This document shows positions 1 through 10,994 of a DNA stretch of 64,000 nt, one piece after another. The notes under the pieces are model-generated. The model was not told the DNA's origin, ran no database searches, and saw only the letters and a program-made list of their open reading frames with translations. Location of the stretch: NCBI RefSeq assembly GCF_009389715.1, contig NW_024067783.1:1-64000 (forward strand), written 5' to 3'. The first letter of the stretch is position 1, and each line of letters begins with the position of its first letter. The position numbers were made by a program, and so were the translations under genes. Source of the stretch: Phoenix dactylifera (Eukaryota; Streptophyta; Magnoliopsida; Arecales; Arecaceae).

Positions 1-130
1 CACGAGGTACTACCACTAGCCTCCCTCTTGTGCCGTCCCTAATATGCCCTACACCGAATAGTTGGGTCAAATAGTGCCGGGTACTACCACTAGCCTCCCC
101 ATTGGCACCATCCCTATGATGAGCAATATA
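1..130. repeat. Partial direct repeat at window edge
   Basis: A motif beginning GTACTACCACTAGCCTCCC occurs at about position 7 and again at about position 81, each followed by a diverged GCACC/GCCGTCCCTA-type stretch. This gives at least two copies of a unit of roughly 74 bp running off the left edge. No protein is supported. It is probably retrotransposon non-coding DNA, but the family cannot be told from this piece. Confidence 0.4.
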
Positions 131-2990
131 GAAAGGTTAAAATATTCACTCCAAACTCTCCCTGTTTGAGTGTAATTAATTATAGATTTTATCCTTCCAA
201 GTAAATGTGCCGATATATTATGCTTGTTTTGCTTTTCCTTAAGATTGAAGTACTTGCCTTTACTCAGATTTTTCATCTCTTGAACAATGTCCATTTTCTT
301 TTCTTTATCTCTCTCTCTTTTTGTCATTCTCAAGTAATTTACATGAAAGAGTAGAATAAAGAGATAATCTTATGTATCATATAGATGTATATTATGCAAA
401 CAACATTTTCATTGTGCTCAAGGATTCATAACTTCTCACAAGTTATTTTACATCAAAATTTTAAGCATATACTTGTGTATTTCATGGTTATGATATAGGC
501 AAAGATATATTTTAGTTTGGGCAAACCATGAAATAATTTCTAAAAGTATAAGTCAGTCACTACACATATAGACATGATATCAAAAATTAATAATTAAAGA
601 ATTTAATCATGCCATAATAAGGTTTAAGTTACTGACTTTGCTCAACTAATTTGTGAGAAAGGTATCTAAATTACCTATTCATTATATGTTCTTCAAGCCA
701 AACTAGATTTCTTATGTGTGAACTTTTGGCTGAAGAAGATCCTCTCTCTTGTTTGCATGTGAATCTTTAGTGTATCTTACATGAAGATATCCTTCAAGTT
801 GAAATTTCTCATTTTTCTTTCTTGAAGGAAGGTCATTAGTTTCTTTAAGATACAAAGCATTCATCCAACATATATATTTTTAACTAGATGACTCAATATA
901 AGATATGACAATAGTTGCATGTTGAGTCACTTTACTCAAGAGATTGCCTAAATATAAGCAAGCACATATCACTTGAACTAAAGAGATAGATTCATTAAAA
1001 GATAGTTCAAGGACAAGCATGTGAGGCAATAGACAGATTTATCAAGGTCAAATCAATTTCATTTAAATAATTTGTTAGATTCTATTTGCTTAAGATAATT
1101 ATCAAAAGATGTTAACTAAGTTTAATCAACTTATCTTAAGCGTTTGTTTCTTTCAATAATATGATTAATTAAAGTTAGATTGAAGTCTTGCACAAGGTCA
1201 CATAATGAGCATACAATCTGGTCTACTAGCTGTATGATAAAATAATTATTCTATCATGCTTTAATACAGCTTTAAACAATAGATCTACTTTGCTCATCCT
1301 TTAAATTTCTACAAGATGGGGTCATAGATATACCTTCTTCACGCCAATCTTCCATAAGAGTTTTCTTGTGGGCTAACGTTGGTCAATGAAGATCCCCTTT
1401 CCTGTTTGTCTTAATTGGAGTTTGAGAGAAGATGTTAATTCATTCATCATATATATTTCAAACTCACTTTATGAGCTTAGTAAAAAAATATCTTCAATTA
1501 GTAGAACAAAAATAATGTCACAATTCTTCTTTTTGATACATAGATTTATCATTATTACTTTCTATCAACAAGGTTGCTTAAGCTTTTATATCATGCTTTT
1601 GATGCTTGTTTTAAATCATATATGCTTTATCATATTTGTAATGTGTTTTCAAATATGGTAGTTATCTAACATATATAAAGTAAGCACATAGAAGTCCATT
1701 CTACACACTCATTTGATAGGATATAACGTTTATAAAGCAAACAAATGATAAAGGTGATTTTTACTTCTAATCATGCAAGAATCTTATCAATCTATTTCAT
1801 CTTTTCTTGATTTAATCTTTAGTAGTCATCATTAAGTGTATATCTGAAAAATCCAATTTGGTTCTAATTAACAAGTTTTTCAGATTGTTATATGTAAAAG
1901 ATTTAACCATATAATTTGATTTTAGTATTTTGATAATAGATCATTAGTCTCATAAAGAATAAAATGAATTGATACTTCTACATCTAAAATTTTTCATGAA
2001 TGTTCTATATGCATTGCTTGATGAATGATATCCAAGGATAGAAATATCTTTATTAGATTTTGGCATTATTTTTCAAGAGAACATATCAAGCATAACATGT
2101 ACGACTGAAAAATATGAGAGATACGCAATAGTTCGTTTTCTATTTTTCAGAAGATCAAAAGAAGTTTTCATCAAAGATAGATCTAATAAAGTCATATGTA
2201 TGACAAGCAGTGATGATAGCTTTTAAAAGTCATTTTAAGTAGATGACTATCATACAACGTTGCCTTTTTCAATTCTTCAAAGATTCTATTAATCCTATTT
2301 TACCTATAGTGTTCTTGGTGCAGAAAGAATTGTATTCAATATTATTTTCTGTGCACAACTTAACACAAAAATTGGTTTTCAAAACTATGCCGTGATTCAT
2401 AGTTTGCAAACCTTTATCATCTGATCGCTTTTTGTGAGTTTTGCCAATGCAGAAAATATTTCAATTTGAGTGCCAAGAACAAGGCTAATGTAAGCTTTTG
2501 AAAAATTAGTGTTGGAAACAACATCTCTAGATTTAGAAATTATTTTGTTTGTTTCCTTAGTTAGCATGCATAGTAAAACTTTGACCTTTAAGAGGATAAT
2601 CTAAGTAAGCCTATGGCAAGGTCTTTTGAGATTAAGTACATACTAGCATGAGCTGATTTCATATGCCAAATATGGTTTCTTAATCTTGGTATTCATAGTG
2701 CATATATTCAAAAGCATACCAAGTACACATTATCATATCTATGATCAATAAACAATAATGCATAGATAAAACTCTCAATCAAGCATATAGAGAATTCATA
2801 GAGTTATTCTTAATAAGTTGATTAATCATTTAGCACTTATCACTAGTGAGTAAAATGAAATGATTTGATTATATTTCCAAAAGTATTTTCTATATCACAA
2901 AATTGATCACTACTAGCAAATCATATCAAATACTAAAGCACAAATAATGATGAGATGCAAGAATTACTGATTTTATTATTATTTTTTTTT
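131..2990. other. AT-rich stretch without recognisable gene
   Basis: About 2.9 kb of strongly AT-rich sequence. The only open frames are short (88 and 91 codons), low in complexity and without family resemblance. It lies downstream of a minus-strand copia gag, where protease, integrase and reverse transcriptase would be expected, but no such domain was recognised. Either pol has been deleted or it has decayed beyond recognition by eye. Confidence 0.5.
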
Positions 2991-3039
2991 GTTAATAACT
3001 TTTTTAAGTTTCTTTATGTTCCATGGGTACCTTGGTACA

Positions 3040-4329
3040 CCTATGTGTACATCCTCATTTTCTCATTTTGGGTACCCAAGCTTGCTTGAGTCCTTGAGAG
3101 TTAGGACATATGGTTCCTTTTGGAACCCATATCTGTTTAATAGTAATAACTTTACCATTTTGATTTAATTATACTAGAACGATAGGTAAAGTTGGTTATT
3201 CCCATCCTTTTTCATTTTTGAAATAAGTTATCTTATTTAATGGTTTGCTTGGTAAATTGATAACCTTTTTCTCTAGAGATTTATGGCTAAGTGAAGGAGT
3301 CAAGCTAAATTTTGATTTATCAAAATCAGCATGTTGGCTTTCAAACATCATTTTTAATCTTTCTGAGCTTACGGGTGAATTTGTAATGCAAGATTTTAAT
3401 TGATTAATTTCTTCGCTTAAGTTTTGATTTTCTTTAATTAAGCTATGATTTTTCTGAATCAATTCTCTGAAAATGATCTTAAGCATTCATTTTCAGAATT
3501 TAGTTTCTCTTGTATTTCATCATTAGAATTTCTTTCTTTTGAAATTTTCAGATTTAGTTTCTTAAGATTTTTATTCTTTACAGCTAATTTTCTACATTCA
3601 CCATACAAATCATGAAAAGCATTTAATAATTCATCATAAGAAAATTCTTCTTGAAAATTGTTTATGTAAGAGTAGATCAGTTTTTACCTTGTCTTCTTGT
3701 GCCATAAAGCACAAGTCAGTTACCTCTTGTAGTTTCTTGGAGCTAATATCATCATTGTCGCTCCTAACTTTTATTTTCTGGCTTGACTCTTTCTTGGTCA
3801 AGGCTTTCTTCCTTTTTATCTCTTTCTTCCTTTCTTCTTGCTTCCTTTTCTTCTTTGTCTTTAGGAAGCTGATTTGCCTCGGAGTCGACTCGGACCTTAT
3901 TGGAGTCGACTCGGTGAACTTGAGAGTCGACTCGACTGAGGGAGATTCAACACCCTTTTCTGCAGTCTCATTGTTAGTATATATTTGAAGCACATGTGAG
4001 CTAGTCTGAGATTTATCATAAGTATTTTCTAAAGTATCCCAGATCTCCTTAGCAGATAAGCATGCAGAAATTTCATTAAACTTCGTTTCTTGAATAGCAC
4101 AATATAACATTTCATAGCCATTAGCGTTCAATTGTGCTAAGTCCTTTTCATTAATAGTTTGTGAGAGTGTGTGAAGGTCATTTGTTATGATTTTCCATAA
4201 ATAATAGTTTTGTGATTGAATAAAAATGCGCATGCGTATTTTCCAATGTGTATAGTTTATGCCATTAAATAGTGGAGGTGTATCAATTGATTGTCCTTCT
4301 CCTAGAAAACTATCTATTTGACTTGTCAT
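3040..4329 (-). pseudogene. Sirevirus-like Ty1/copia gag remnant
   Basis: A 231-codon frame (4329-3634) starts MTSQIDSFLGEGQSIDTPPL and continues with FNGINYTHWKIRMRIFIQSQ and an EIWDTLENTYDKSQ segment, the layout of copia gag (DUF4219 followed by UBN2). A mid-gag NDDISSKKLQEVTDLCFMAQE stretch follows, then the frame breaks. Past the break, 3486-3196 encodes a coiled-coil-like segment (EIN, ENQNL, SSERLKMMFESQHADFDKSKFSL) typical of the C-terminal half of Sirevirus gag. Farther on, 3170-3040 reads as degraded GYPK/VPRYPW repeats. The start codon lies just inside the primer-binding site, as expected. The family in general encodes the capsid of the virus-like particle. The frameshift and the lack of pol mean this copy is dead. 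The Sirevirus placement is inferred from gag architecture. Confidence 0.75.
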
Positions 4330-4377
4330 GATCTTTGGCTCTTGATCGTGAGATCAATAATTAAACTTAGAGCACCT

Positions 4378-4389
4378 GCTCTGATACCA
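4378..4389 (-). other. Primer-binding site (tRNA-iMet type)
   Basis: On the minus strand this reads TGGTATCAGAGC, the usual plant LTR-retrotransposon site complementary to the 3' end of initiator methionine tRNA. It follows the presumed LTR end (CAACA) by two bases and precedes the gag ATG by about 50 bases, which fixes the orientation of the element. Confidence 0.88.
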
Positions 4390-4747
4390 CTTGTTGCCCA
4401 GTAGATACAACCCAAGAGGGGGGGGGTGAATTGGGTCTTTTAAAACTTTTAAGCTACTTCTAGCACTTTTTGATTAATTATGCTAAGTTGTATATATGCG
4501 CAGTGAAAGTTAAACTTAGCGACAGTTTGATGTATAGAATGTGACTTGATTGAGTATGCTTGCAACTCAAGAATTCGCGGATAATAGTTAAGCAAGCAAT
4601 TTATCTAAGTGAGTAAGTGTGTGAGTTAGATAATGACAAAAAACATTACAAACACAGCAAACATATAGTGGTTCGGTGCACCCCAGCACCTACATCCACT
4701 CCCCAAGACTTCTTGGGAATTTCACTATAATCCTACAGATTACAGTC

Positions 4748-5022
4748 GGTTGTTTTACAAGCTCACAACCCAACTTGTTGTTTTACGAGCGCACAACGAA
4801 CTCGGTCGGTTTTCCCAGGCTCACCGACTAGAACCAACCCCGATTGTTTTTCCGGGCTCACAATCAAACCCTTACACGTTGGTTTTACCCTCGGCTCACC
4901 AACAAACCTTAATCCCGTTGGTTTCCCTTTGGCTCACCAACAAACCTTACACCGTTGGTTTTCCCTTTGGCTCACCAACAAACCTTTAACCCCTTGATTC
5001 AATCCCTTGATTGAATCAAGTT
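4748..5022. repeat. Tandem array of seven short hairpins plus one palindrome
   Basis: Seven consecutive units each form a 5-6 bp stem around a conserved loop of TTTT(A/C)CC...GGCTC type. The stems are GGTTGT/ACAACC (4748/4765), GTTGT/ACAAC (4777/4793), GTCGGT/ACCGAC (4805/4823), GATTGT/ACAATC (4842/4860), then GTTGGT/ACCAAC three times (4878/4898, 4917/4936, 4954/4974). Stem sequences differ between units while pairing is kept. The array ends with a perfect 12 bp inverted repeat CTTGATTCAATC/GATTGAATCAAG at about 4994-5022. Confidence 0.85.
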
Positions 5023-5476
5023 ACAAGATATTAAAAACAAAGAATAAAAACAAATCAAAGCTTCTTAAGCAAGCAGATATGACAATAATAAACAAATAGA
5101 GTAAAGAGAAGCCCTCAAACGAGTTTTGAAGATGGAGGAGCTCGGCTTCTCTTTAGCTTGATCCTCCTCTGATTTGGCATGAAGTAGAGGATCCCCGAGG
5201 CAAGCACACGGATGGAGAGGAGCTTTCGGATTCACTTGGATGCTCTACTTCTCTCTATTTCGTTTTGGATGGCCCCTTTGTGCTTGTGGGAGATTTCCTT
5301 TGCAATCTCTTTGAGATCTCTTTCCTAGATGATCTCTCCCACTTCCATCCCTTCTCTCCTAGCTCTCTTCTGTTTTATAGCTTTTGATAACGTGGAAACA
5401 AGAATATAGCCGTTAGAGCCAAAAATAGAGCCGTTGGAACCAGTCTGCAGCTCCTGACAATATGACCGTTGGGTTT

Positions 5477-6205
5477 TGGAGTCGACTCGCGCGATCAGGA
5501 GTCGGCTCGGCTGTAGCGGAGGTCGACTCGAGCTTTTCCGGAGTCGACTCGGCAAACTGTTCCAAGTTTGAATTAAAGTTGCCGTCTTGACTGGGAGTCG
5601 ACTCGACTTAACCCGGAGTCGACTCGCCAACTTCTGGCGCTGACCTGGCAATTTTGGAGTCGGCTCATCCTCTGTAGTCCGTGGATCCAAATTTGAATTT
5701 TGTCCACTCGAGTCGACTCGACTGTCCTGGGAGTCGACTCGAATCTCAGAGCCCGAACTCCCGATTCTCTGTCTTTTTGGCTCATCCAGTCTTGGAGTCG
5801 ACTCGAACTTCCTTGGAGTCGACTCGGCTCTCAGTTTCCGAAAGTTGGTCTTCTGCCATCTTAGTGTAGCGCTGCCTTGGAGTCGACTCGAGCTGTCCTG
5901 GGAGTCGACTCGAATCTCAGAGTCGAAAACTGATCCTCTGTATTTTGGAGCCGCGCTGGCCTTGGAGTCGACTCGACTTGTCTTGGAGTCGACTCGCCTC
6001 TCAGAGACGAAAATACCGTCTTCTGTCTTGGGTTGTTCTGTCTTTGGAGTCGACTCGGACTTTGTGGGAGTCGACTCGAATCTCAGTGTCCAAAAACTGC
6101 TTCTCTGAGTTTTCCCTTGTGTACCACTGAGAGTCGACTCTCGCTTTCTTTGGAGTCGACTCGGCAACCATTGGAGTCGACTCGAATTCCTCAGGAGTCG
6201 ACTCG
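5477..6205. repeat. Palindromic GGAGTCGACTCG motif array
   Basis: About 21 copies of GGAGTCGACTCG or one-base variants. The core GAGTCGACTC is a perfect palindrome centred on GTCGAC. Most copies come in pairs about 20 bp apart, and pairs recur about every 85 bp, so there is a higher-order unit. Three more copies lie inside the gag frame near 3880, 3900 and 3925. The array is in the LTR of the minus-strand copia element. Confidence 0.88.
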
Positions 6206-6489
6206 AAGACTATTCTTTTGAATTTTTCCTTGAATTTGCTCCTCCAATTTGAATCTTTTGAACTTTAAAGTTGGCCAATGAATGTAGCTTTCTTCTACTT
6301 TTCTTGAGTGCTTTGGAGGCCTTCTTGTGTTCTTCCAACTTGCTATGTTCCTTGCAAAATAAATATATTTCTCCTTGCAACATAAACATTAGTATCTATA
6401 CTTCAAGGTGTTGTGATCATCAAAATCAATCTATGAATCAATCTTTGGGTCATCAAGTTTTTATGAACAATGGTGACATGAGCGAACTT

Positions 6490-7790
6490 CTGACTTAAGC
6501 ATCGTGGTTGCAGCTCCTTCATTTCTTTTCGATGCATGCCTAATCAGCTTAATATATGTAAATATGGTTGAAAAGGTTCATCTAGCAACTTCTATAATAA
6601 TTGAATGGATGTTTAGAATGAAGTTAAAGCTCAAGCACATCAGTAATAAATGAGAAAGGTTTCAGCTTCCAAAGACTCAAAAGAAACAACCATTTAGGAT
6701 AATAGAAAGACAGGCAGATATCCAGAATTATTATCTGAGACTGCGGATTCTACTGGACTACTATTTATGAAGGAAGAACTGGGGTGATATCTTTGTCATG
6801 AACAAAATTAAGCTTCCAAATTCTACATTTATTGAATGGCTTGATAAGTTCCATCTGCGACATCCAAATTCCACCATTTTTAATTTGACAACCCTTAGCC
6901 ACAATCCTACTATCCCCTCAATAAAAGGATTTTAAAAAATTTAAAAAAAACAACAACAGTATCCATGTTGTATCACTACATTCCAAAACACAGATTTTGG
7001 GGCTCACTTGCATTGTTAAATGTAAATAGTTTGATATTGATGCAATGTAAACCCAATTCAGATATCTCAGTGCAAAAACTAGCAGGGCACATGCATCCAG
7101 GTAAAGATCACTCTCCATGCATATTCATTTTCTTGTACAACATGTTTGGGTACCTCTAGATACCATTGTATTAGCCAACCAGAATAATTTCAAATATGAT
7201 TTATATATCCCCATGGGGACTAAATGGGGGAAGGAATGGTAAAGAGGGAATGCCCAAGTACAACAAAAAAAACTACCCGGCCTCTGAATTTTTTTCTCTC
7301 TGTTAGGAACATCCTCTTTTTGCTTCCGGGAGAGAGTTTTGTAATCTTTGATACAAGATTTTCGAGATGGAAAAAAGAAGCAAAAGTTAAAATCTGAAGA
7401 AATTGCATTTTTACAATGCAAATTTTAGGCATAAACATTAGGTTTTCTGTGGAGGTACTCGAGGTAAGTCTTTGTTGCTAGTTCCTCTCTTCTTCTCCTT
7501 TTGGTTGTTAGGGCAGCATTTTCACCTTGAATCCGGCCGGCCAGTCGCCGAATTGATGAGAAGCAGAGTCTCCCCTGTTTTGGTGCTCTTTCTTCCATTT
7601 TGGTCGGGCGTTGCTGGGCATGGCACACTGCCATCACCGCCATGGGCCTGTTGACCACTAGGGGTCGTTGACTGCTGGGGGGTCGTTGACCATGAGCGGC
7701 TGCTGCCATCGAGCACCTTCCACCGTTCAAGAGGAAGAAGAGAGAGAGCCTTATGGTTCTCTCCTCTTGTTTTCTCTCCCTCTAAAGCCA
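6490..7790. other. Non-coding spacer
   Basis: No gene is supported. The stretch is AT-rich up to about 7200. From about 7440 to 7790 it becomes GC-richer, with runs such as GGTCGTTGACCA; this may be the 5' part of the old LTR described next, by analogy with the GC-rich first kilobase of the Tekay LTR at 50280. Confidence 0.4.
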
Positions 7791-7796
7791 ATGGAT

Positions 7797-8002
7797 AGTT
7801 AAAATTTTGTATTTGGATATTTAAATTATTTGAATTATGATGGAATTAGTAGTTGGATCCTTTTGGCAATAATCTGTTGATTTAAAATTATAGATTTATT
7901 AGATATTATTCATTTAGGCTAGCATGAACTTTAGGGCATCGCTCTAGGGTTCATACGCCCATATCACGTGGTCGACCCAGATGACGGGTTCGGGGTGAGA
8001 CA
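7797..8002 (+). mobile_element. Old chromovirus-type LTR 3' end, first copy
   Basis: About 205 bp ending GATGACGGGTTCGGGGTGAGACA. It is duplicated at 9170-9380 and resembles the last 200 bp of the Tekay LTR at 52450-52658 (CATGATCTTTAGGGCACTGC, then ACCCGGGTGATGGGTTCGGG and GCGTGACA). No primer-binding site follows, so it is an isolated LTR end or a product of recombination between LTRs. Confidence 0.6.
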
Positions 8003-9380
8003 TAAGTCTCTAGCTTGATCTAAGAAATTTTTGGTTAACGGTACTTAAAGGGTAGTCCTAGATTACTATGTGATGGTGGACTCTTTTAGTGGACTTATAC
8101 AGGGTCTTAGGTTGCTGGATACCTTAGATAATTTTTAATATTAATTTGATTCTGTAGGAGAATAATCTTTTGGATAAAAGGACGTTAAGTAGGGTTCTGC
8201 GCACCCCAGTTCATAGATCGCGGTGTGGACAGGTGATTAGTCTATCTGGACTGTCTGCAAAGAGGTAAGAATCCTTATATACTCGCCTACATAATTATAG
8301 ATATTTTGTACACTTACGTATGATATGTGAATGATTAAGATAAGTAAGATGCAAAAATTCTTTTATAATAGTTTCAGTATTAAACCAAGTTTTAATCATG
8401 TATGCTTGTAATTGATAGTATAATGGATGCATATATGAGTATAATTTATACTTGCAAAATTGAACTAATAAATGTGGTGCTTTAGAGTAACTATGCTATA
8501 TTGATTGCTCTGTCACAGGATGGAAATGTGACACTTATCAATTGCCCCGTCACAGGCGAAAAATGTGACCATGGTTAGTCTAAAGCCGAAAATTAAAAAA
8601 AATGATGTGTGGATGTGAACTGGATTGAATGAATAAGGACTCTAGGCTGATCTCGTTATCATCGATTGCCCGATCATAGGCTGAAAATATAACACTATCG
8701 ATTTCTCCGTTACGGGCAAAAAATGTGACACCTATTGATTGCCCCATCACGGGCGAAAAACATGGCCGGGATTTGGCTCAAACTCGAAAAGATAAAAAAT
8801 CCTAGATCCAGATCGGGTTTAAAGGAATAGAACAAAAATACTATTGAAGATTTATGAGATATCGTATGATATATTACTCTTGAGTAGTTGGATTTCTATT
8901 TGATGTACATATATATACTATTTATTCGAGTATTATTGATAGCTGGTTTGTGATTTCATGATGTGTATAACGATTTCTTGCTATTTTCAAACTTATATTA
9001 TTGTGTTAGGATAGATGTATGGGGATTCTTTCTGGGCCTTAAAACTCATATATCTTGTTGCATATTTTTTCTCAGAGTCACAGGATGCGTAGATTTTGGA
9101 TGGGTTGATGTAAAATTTGAACAACAGCCATTAGCTATAGTTAGCTAGTTTAATTTCTGATGCCAATAGATAATTAAAATTTTATATTTGAATATTTGAA
9201 TTATTTGAATTATGATGGAATTAGTAGTTGGATCCTTTTGGCTATAATTTGTTGATTTAAATTTATGGAATTCATTGGAACATTGTTCATTTAGTCCCTG
9301 CATGAACTTTTGGGCATCTTTTTAGGGTTTATGCTACCGTGTCATGTGGTCGACCTAGATGACGGGTTTGGGGCGTGACA
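8003..9380 (+). mobile_element. Old chromovirus-type LTR remnant
   Basis: The remnant ends GACGGGTTTGGGGCGTGACA at 9380, the same terminus as the Tekay LTR at 52658 (GGGGCGTGACA). At 8140-8280 there is a second block matching 51410-51570 in order and style (a TTTTAATATTAA run, then GGGTTCTGCGCACCCCAG, then TCTGCAAAGAGGTAAGAATCC). A tandem hairpin array (8495-8765) sits between the two blocks, in the same place as the array in the Tekay LTR. No internal region or primer-binding site is attached. It is too diverged to be the same family as the element at 50280. Confidence 0.6.
8495..8765. repeat. Diverged hairpin repeats in the old LTR
   Basis: Several units of the form ATTG-CCCC-GTCACAGGCGAAAAATGTGAC, with GTCACA/TGTGAC stems and GGCGAAAAA-type loops, near 8509, 8549, 8680, 8708 and 8740. 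Some stems are decayed (GTTACG facing TGTGAC). Position within the LTR matches the arrays at 51941-52098 and 59288-59498, although the sequence is different. Confidence 0.7.
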
Positions 9381-9551
9381 TGTCTAAAAGGAAGAAAGTG
9401 GAAAACTTCAGAAACTTCAGCATGCAGAAATTCTATAGTGAAGTGGGTAGGAAACCTTGCAAAGCAGAAATACAATTTATTTAATGATTCTAATAGGTTC
9501 GACAATGTATAGATCCTGAACGATGATTTAAATATTTTTTTAGTCATGCTC

Positions 9552-10798
9552 CCTACTTGTTTGTTTGTTTGTTCGCAAAATCTCTATTCCAGAAAGACAG
9601 AAGATTAGATAATGTTCAACAGGATAAGTCAACTTTGTCTCTCTCTTACCATCATCCATCATTTAATTTAGAGAGAATTAAATAGAGAAAGCAAAGAAGT
9701 GATTAAATATAATTATGTTATAATATATAATATAATATTTATATAAAATAGTAATGCAAAGAATATAAGTAACAGATTCTGCATTTTTCAATACATAAAA
9801 AATATAAGTAAATTATGTTTTTATCTAAATGTTCATTAAAAAATATTTATTAGAAAAATACAAATTTTTATACAAGTCTTTTATCCTCCCAAGAATAAGC
9901 CCTAGAGGCCTCTCGGATGCGAGAGGAAACTAATACTTACAACTGGCCCATGCTAATCTTATATATATATATATATATACAAACACACACACACTCTAGC
10001 AAAAGCCTCTGTCTGCCACTTCCATATTGCCAAGTTTACATATATCAAACAAATACAAGGAACCACTTCCTTCTCCCTCTAAAATACTATTTTCTGATAC
10101 CACTTTATTCCCCACCAGGTTTGCCGATCTCGGTGGCAGCCGTGCGTGTTACACCAATAGAGTGGTGCCGTGATGCATTTCTTAAACCATATACACCCAC
10201 TTGGACAAGAGGTGTAACCTTTGGGCGGTAAACGAGCTTGCATCACAGGCGTGCAGCTGTTGGTGTTTCTAGATATAGTCATGTAGAAGATTTGAACCTT
10301 TTCAAAACAGTTAAAGGTACCTATTTCAAATATTGATTTTTGAATCATGCCAAATCCACTGACGGAAATGGGTTGCAGGGCAGAGATCTGTGCAATATTT
10401 TTGCTACTTCTTCTCTGTATAAGATATTTATTTTTGACTACTTCAGCCTGATGCCCGCCACTCCGCCATGGATTTTTTTTTTTTTAACATCATATACAGA
10501 CTAGTCACTTTCTTACTTAATTGATTTTACCCGGCAAAATGCGTGGAAGATAATATGTAACAATTCAGGACCTCATCCAGAATAGCTAGCTGGAAGATAT
10601 TATTTGGATTCTTTGATGTAAGCATTCAAGATCTACCTAGTGAATAATTAATATGGGTTTAAATATATGTTGGTGCGGATCCTCACAAAATAAGGGAGAG
10701 AAAAAAAAATAGATTGATCCTCTTGAACATTATCTAATCTCCTGTCTTTCTAAAATAGACATTATTTTGTGGTCAAAATAAACAGACAAACAAGTAGG
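9552..10798. mobile_element. Segment bounded by inverted repeats (possible DNA transposon)
   Basis: The sequence at 9552-9625 (CCTACTTGTTTGTTTGTTTG... AGATTAGATAATGTTCAA) recurs in inverted orientation at 10717-10798, with about 80% identity by eye and a weaker extension of about 25 bp inwards. The enclosed 1.25 kb has a low-complexity AT/AC microsatellite near 9961 and a minus-strand cysteine-rich frame. No transposase is present. I could not identify a target-site duplication, so the transposon reading is tentative. It ends about 200 bp before the NLR start codon. Confidence 0.45.
10079..10348 (-). CDS. Doubtful small cysteine-rich frame
   Basis: An 89-codon minus-strand frame whose second half contains six cysteines in about 40 residues (CTPVMQ, SCPSGC, KKCITAPLYWC, THGC). 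There is no predicted signal peptide: the N-terminus MIQKSIFEIGTFNCFEKVQ is not a clear hydrophobic leader. I do not recognise the family. It lies inside the inverted-repeat-bounded segment and may be a captured fragment or chance. Cysteine density alone does not establish a gene. Confidence 0.15.
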   Translation of the reverse strand: MIQKSIFEIGTFNCFEKVQIFYMTISRNTNSCTPVMQARLPPKGYTSCPSGCIWFKKCITAPLYWCNTHGCHRDRQTWWGIKWYQKIVF

Positions 10799-10922
10799 AC
10801 AACAGGATTAAATAAATGCATAAATCGGCCATCAACTTCCCATTGACTTGTAGGTGAGGGCAAGCACACCGGCCATCAATTTCCCAATAATTGAGGCCAA
10901 GCACACCAGCCATCCCTGGAGG

Positions 10923-10925
<3 letters not shown>

Positions 10926-10961
<36 letters not shown>
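10926..10961. repeat. (TC)18 microsatellite in NLR 5' leader
   Basis: Uninterrupted TC dinucleotide run of about 36 bp ending roughly 33 bp upstream of the NLR start codon. CT-rich tracts are frequent in plant 5' untranslated regions and core promoters. An upstream in-frame ATG at 10854 would translate this run as Ser-Leu repeats, which argues for the start at 10995. Confidence 0.9.
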
Positions 10962-10965
<4 letters not shown>

Positions 10966-10994
10966 TTTGGAGGTGCTCTTGTCCACCGATCGAT

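Larger units (their letters stand above)
4392..6478 (-). mobile_element. LTR of the Sirevirus-like element
   Basis: Minus-strand LTR whose 3' end (CAACA at 4392) sits beside the primer-binding site. The 5' end is placed near 6478 because the minus strand reads TGTCACC there, giving TGT...ACA ends and about 2.1 kb; this end is uncertain because the partner LTR is outside the window or deleted. The minus-strand sequence near the 5' end contains a GATTTTGATGATCAC motif, a common feature near the start of Sirevirus LTRs (from memory). Internally it has a hairpin array (4748-5022) and an array of palindromic GAGTCGACTC motifs (5477-6205). Open frames read through it are products of the repeats, not genes. 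Confidence 0.6.

Noticed and set aside
5325-6167. 280-codon minus-strand frame rich in Ser/Arg/Asp/Thr-Pro repeats
   Set aside because: It is generated by the 12 bp LTR motif being open in several frames on both strands; no domain and no independent support.
5477-6205. CRISPR-like array of regularly spaced 12 bp repeats
   Set aside because: Repeats are palindromic and too short, spacers are themselves repeated, and the array lies in a plant LTR with no cas genes.
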